Below, piece after piece: positions 5,956 through 7,128 of a DNA stretch of 7,128 bases. The stretch lies in contig JAVBOP010000206.1 of NCBI GenBank assembly GCA_031550405.1, forward strand, positions 1 through 7,128, in the 5' to 3' direction. The position numbers and the translations under genes are program-made. Source of the DNA: JAVBOP01 sp031550405 (GTDB lineage Bacteria > Bacteroidota > Ignavibacteria > Kapaibacteriales > UBA2268). Under the pieces are notes generated by a model that was not told where the DNA came from, did no database searches, and worked only from the letters and a program-made list of their open reading frames with translations. Within the stretch, counting starts at the first letter, position 1; the number at the start of each line of letters is the position of its first letter.

Positions 5956-6849
5956 ATGTATAAACAATATTCGCGAGAATTAAAAAAAGTTGGCAAAGTT
6001 GCAGCGGTTGTGGTAACCTATAACCGTTTGGAATTGTTGAAAAAAGTCATTGCAGGACTTCGTTGTCAAACTTATAAATTAGACCAGATATTTGTTGTCA
6101 ATAACTCAAGCACAGACAGCACTGCTGAATGGCTTGCAGAGCAGGCAGATATTGAAACAATAACGCAGCCAAATTGGGGGAGTTCTGGCGGACAATATAC
6201 AGGATCAAAGGCGGCATTCGAGGCTGAATATGAATGGATTTGGCAGATGGATGATGATGTGGTTGCCGACGAAAATTGTTTGGAAAATTTACTCAAGCAC
6301 TGCACACCAGAATTGGTGTGTACCCCGAAACGCATTAAGCATGATGGCGCTGTTTGCTATGAACATGATATTACGAAGATCAACATGTCTAACCCGTTTA
6401 AAAGCCTTTGGGATATCGTTCTAAGTGAAAAAGATTTTGAGAATAATAATGTCATTTATGTAGATGGTATTACATTTGAAGGACCAGTTTTTCACCATTC
6501 CGTGTTTGCAAAAGCAGGGTTTGCTGATCGGAATTTTTTTATTATGTGCGACGATACGGAATATTGTTTGAGGCTTATGAAGGCTGGTATCAAAATGGCG
6601 ATTATAAAGGATGCACTTCTTTTTAGGCAGTTGCCGTATCCAGCAAATCCTTATGCGTTTGTTTGGAGCACATATTATTTTATCCGCAATCTGATAGCTA
6701 TAGATATTTTGCATGGCTCGTCACCGGTTCGGATATTGCGCCCTTTCGGTTATGCTATTGCATGGCTGTTTCACTGCCGAAATTTTGCTGATATAAAATG
6801 TGTTTTAAAAGCATTGGTTGATGGATATTTTTACAAAAGTAAAAATTAA
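5956..6849 (+). CDS. Glycosyltransferase family 2, GlfT2/rhamnosyltransferase-like
   Basis: A 297-residue inverting GT-A glycosyltransferase that would transfer a sugar from a nucleotide-sugar donor onto a surface glycan. The fold signature is clear: VAAVVVTYNRLELL (15-28), a QTYKLDQIFVVNNSSTDST stretch (38-56), and a GGQYTG segment (78-83) like the Gly-rich loop of GlfT-type enzymes. The metal-binding motif reads WQMDDDV (96-102), a DDD rather than a plain DxD. CDDTEYCLRL (198-207) matches the DDxEYxxR motif holding the likely catalytic base. These features point to the galactofuranosyl/rhamnosyl-transferase branch. There is no strong transmembrane segment; the hydrophobic and aromatic C-terminal part (about 235-275) may associate with the inner face of the membrane. 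No Shine-Dalgarno is evident before ATG 5956. No other glycan gene is nearby, so donor and acceptor cannot be inferred. Confidence 0.93.
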   Translation: MYKQYSRELKKVGKVAAVVVTYNRLELLKKVIAGLRCQTYKLDQIFVVNNSSTDSTAEWLAEQADIETITQPNWGSSGGQYTGSKAAFEAEYEWIWQMDDDVVADENCLENLLKHCTPELVCTPKRIKHDGAVCYEHDITKINMSNPFKSLWDIVLSEKDFENNNVIYVDGITFEGPVFHHSVFAKAGFADRNFFIMCDDTEYCLRLMKAGIKMAIIKDALLFRQLPYPANPYAFVWSTYYFIRNLIAIDILHGSSPVRILRPFGYAIAWLFHCRNFADIKCVLKALVDGYFYKSKN

Positions 6850-6929
6850 AAATTATATTATGAATATTGTAAACTACAGGTATATTCGATATATTCCGTA
6901 TTGAATCTATGAACTAATTGTTACATAAT

Positions 6930-6953
6930 TTTTATGAAGATATTTTCATAAAA
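6930..6953. terminator. 9-bp AT-rich perfect hairpin downstream of the glycosyltransferase
   Basis: TTTTATGAA (6930-6938) and TTCATAAAA (6945-6953) are exact reverse complements around the loop GATATT. The structure is AT-rich and therefore weak. It sits 80 bases after the glycosyltransferase stop and is followed at once by a second hairpin. On the minus strand the downstream bases include AAAAATT rather than a T-run. It may be half of a paired terminator or simply AT-rich dyad symmetry. Confidence 0.3.
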
Positions 6954-6955
6954 CA

Positions 6956-6976
6956 GAGATTAGATTTGATAATCTC
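6956..6976. terminator. 7-bp hairpin followed by ATTTT, likely terminator of the glycosyltransferase unit
   Basis: GAGATTA (6956-6962) pairs exactly with TAATCTC (6970-6976) around a 7-base loop, and the plus strand continues ATTTTC. On the minus strand the following bases are TGTTTTATG, so the site could end transcripts from both directions. This fits its place between the rightward glycosyltransferase and the possible leftward partial gene at the window end. Confidence 0.42.
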
Positions 6977-7026
6977 ATTTTCACCTCTTTTAATTTTGGC
7001 ACGCAAGAGTTGCTTATACCGTGCGT

Positions 7027-7128
7027 TTATTGCTTAAATGGTCTTAGTGTAAAATAATCTTTTCCAATGATAACAGTTGAGCGCACGAACATCGTCGAAT
7101 CAACTTCGCATGTAATCAGCGAGTCGCT
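7027..7128 (-). CDS. Possible C-terminal fragment of a leftward gene
   Basis: The minus strand is open from the right edge for 33 codons to TAA at 7029-7027. The peptide begins SDSLITCEVD and ends FTLRPFKQ, an unremarkable beta-rich-looking C-terminus; no family is recognised. The other two minus frames stop within a few codons. Against it, an equally open plus-strand frame starts with ATG at 7067 (MITVERTNIV...) and runs off the edge without a Shine-Dalgarno. The hairpins between 6930 and 6976 would suit convergent genes, which mildly favours the minus reading. Confidence 0.33.
   Translation of the reverse strand, partial: SDSLITCEVDSTMFVRSTVIIGKDYFTLRPFKQ

Noticed and set aside
6862..6896. 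Short dyads GAATAT / ATATTC / ATATTC after the glycosyltransferase
   Set aside because: They are only six AT-rich base pairs with several alternative partners, as expected by chance in this composition.
6961..6968. TAGATTTG matching the -7 consensus near the right edge
   Set aside because: It falls within the hairpin at 6956-6976 and has no TTG at the right distance upstream, so it is better explained as part of that dyad.

Overview
The window looks like an ordinary chromosomal stretch from a low-GC member of the Bacteroidota (or a close FCB relative). Three things support this. The predicted lipoproteins and the secreted 'asparagine synthetase B'-labelled protein are of types I associate with that phylum. 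At least two promoters fit the phylum's unusual -33 TTG / -7 TAnnTTTG pattern rather than the sigma70 consensus. Most genes lack strong Shine-Dalgarno sites. No rRNA, tRNA, CRISPR array, insertion sequence or phage gene was found.

Layout, left to right. Positions 1-317 are a very AT-rich divergent intergenic region. It holds a leftward promoter for a gene beyond the edge, a C9 tract, a perfect hairpin with a GCAA loop, and a possible 22-codon leader ORF. Next is a small lipoprotein of lipocalin-like appearance (318-800). A full-length RelA/SpoT-type (p)ppGpp enzyme (1015-3279) follows. Its last codons overlap a second lipoprotein gene (3254-3922) that starts with TTG behind an AAGGAG site and looks like two DUF4397-type repeats. 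Convergent to it is maf (3936-4541, minus), a nucleotide pyrophosphatase with a well-formed promoter. Divergent from maf is a secreted protein of a Bacteroidota family (4594-5874) that databases tend to label 'asparagine synthetase B'; its motifs look like a class I glutamine-amidotransferase or ThuA-like fold. A GT2 glycosyltransferase of the GlfT2/rhamnosyltransferase type (5956-6849) comes next. The right edge (6850-7128) has two hairpins and perhaps the C-terminus of a leftward gene.

How the genes relate. Only the RSH gene and the DUF4397-like lipoprotein gene are physically interlocked and probably cotranscribed. maf and the secreted protein gene share a compact divergent start region. 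The others look like single-gene units. Nothing forms a recognisable multi-gene defence, biosynthetic or mobile system. The most interesting points are the altered hydrolase active site of the RSH protein (HD changed to HN), the poorly understood secreted Cys-elbow protein, and the TTG-initiated lipoprotein nested in the RSH 3' end. Family assignments come from motif recognition by eye; no search was run.
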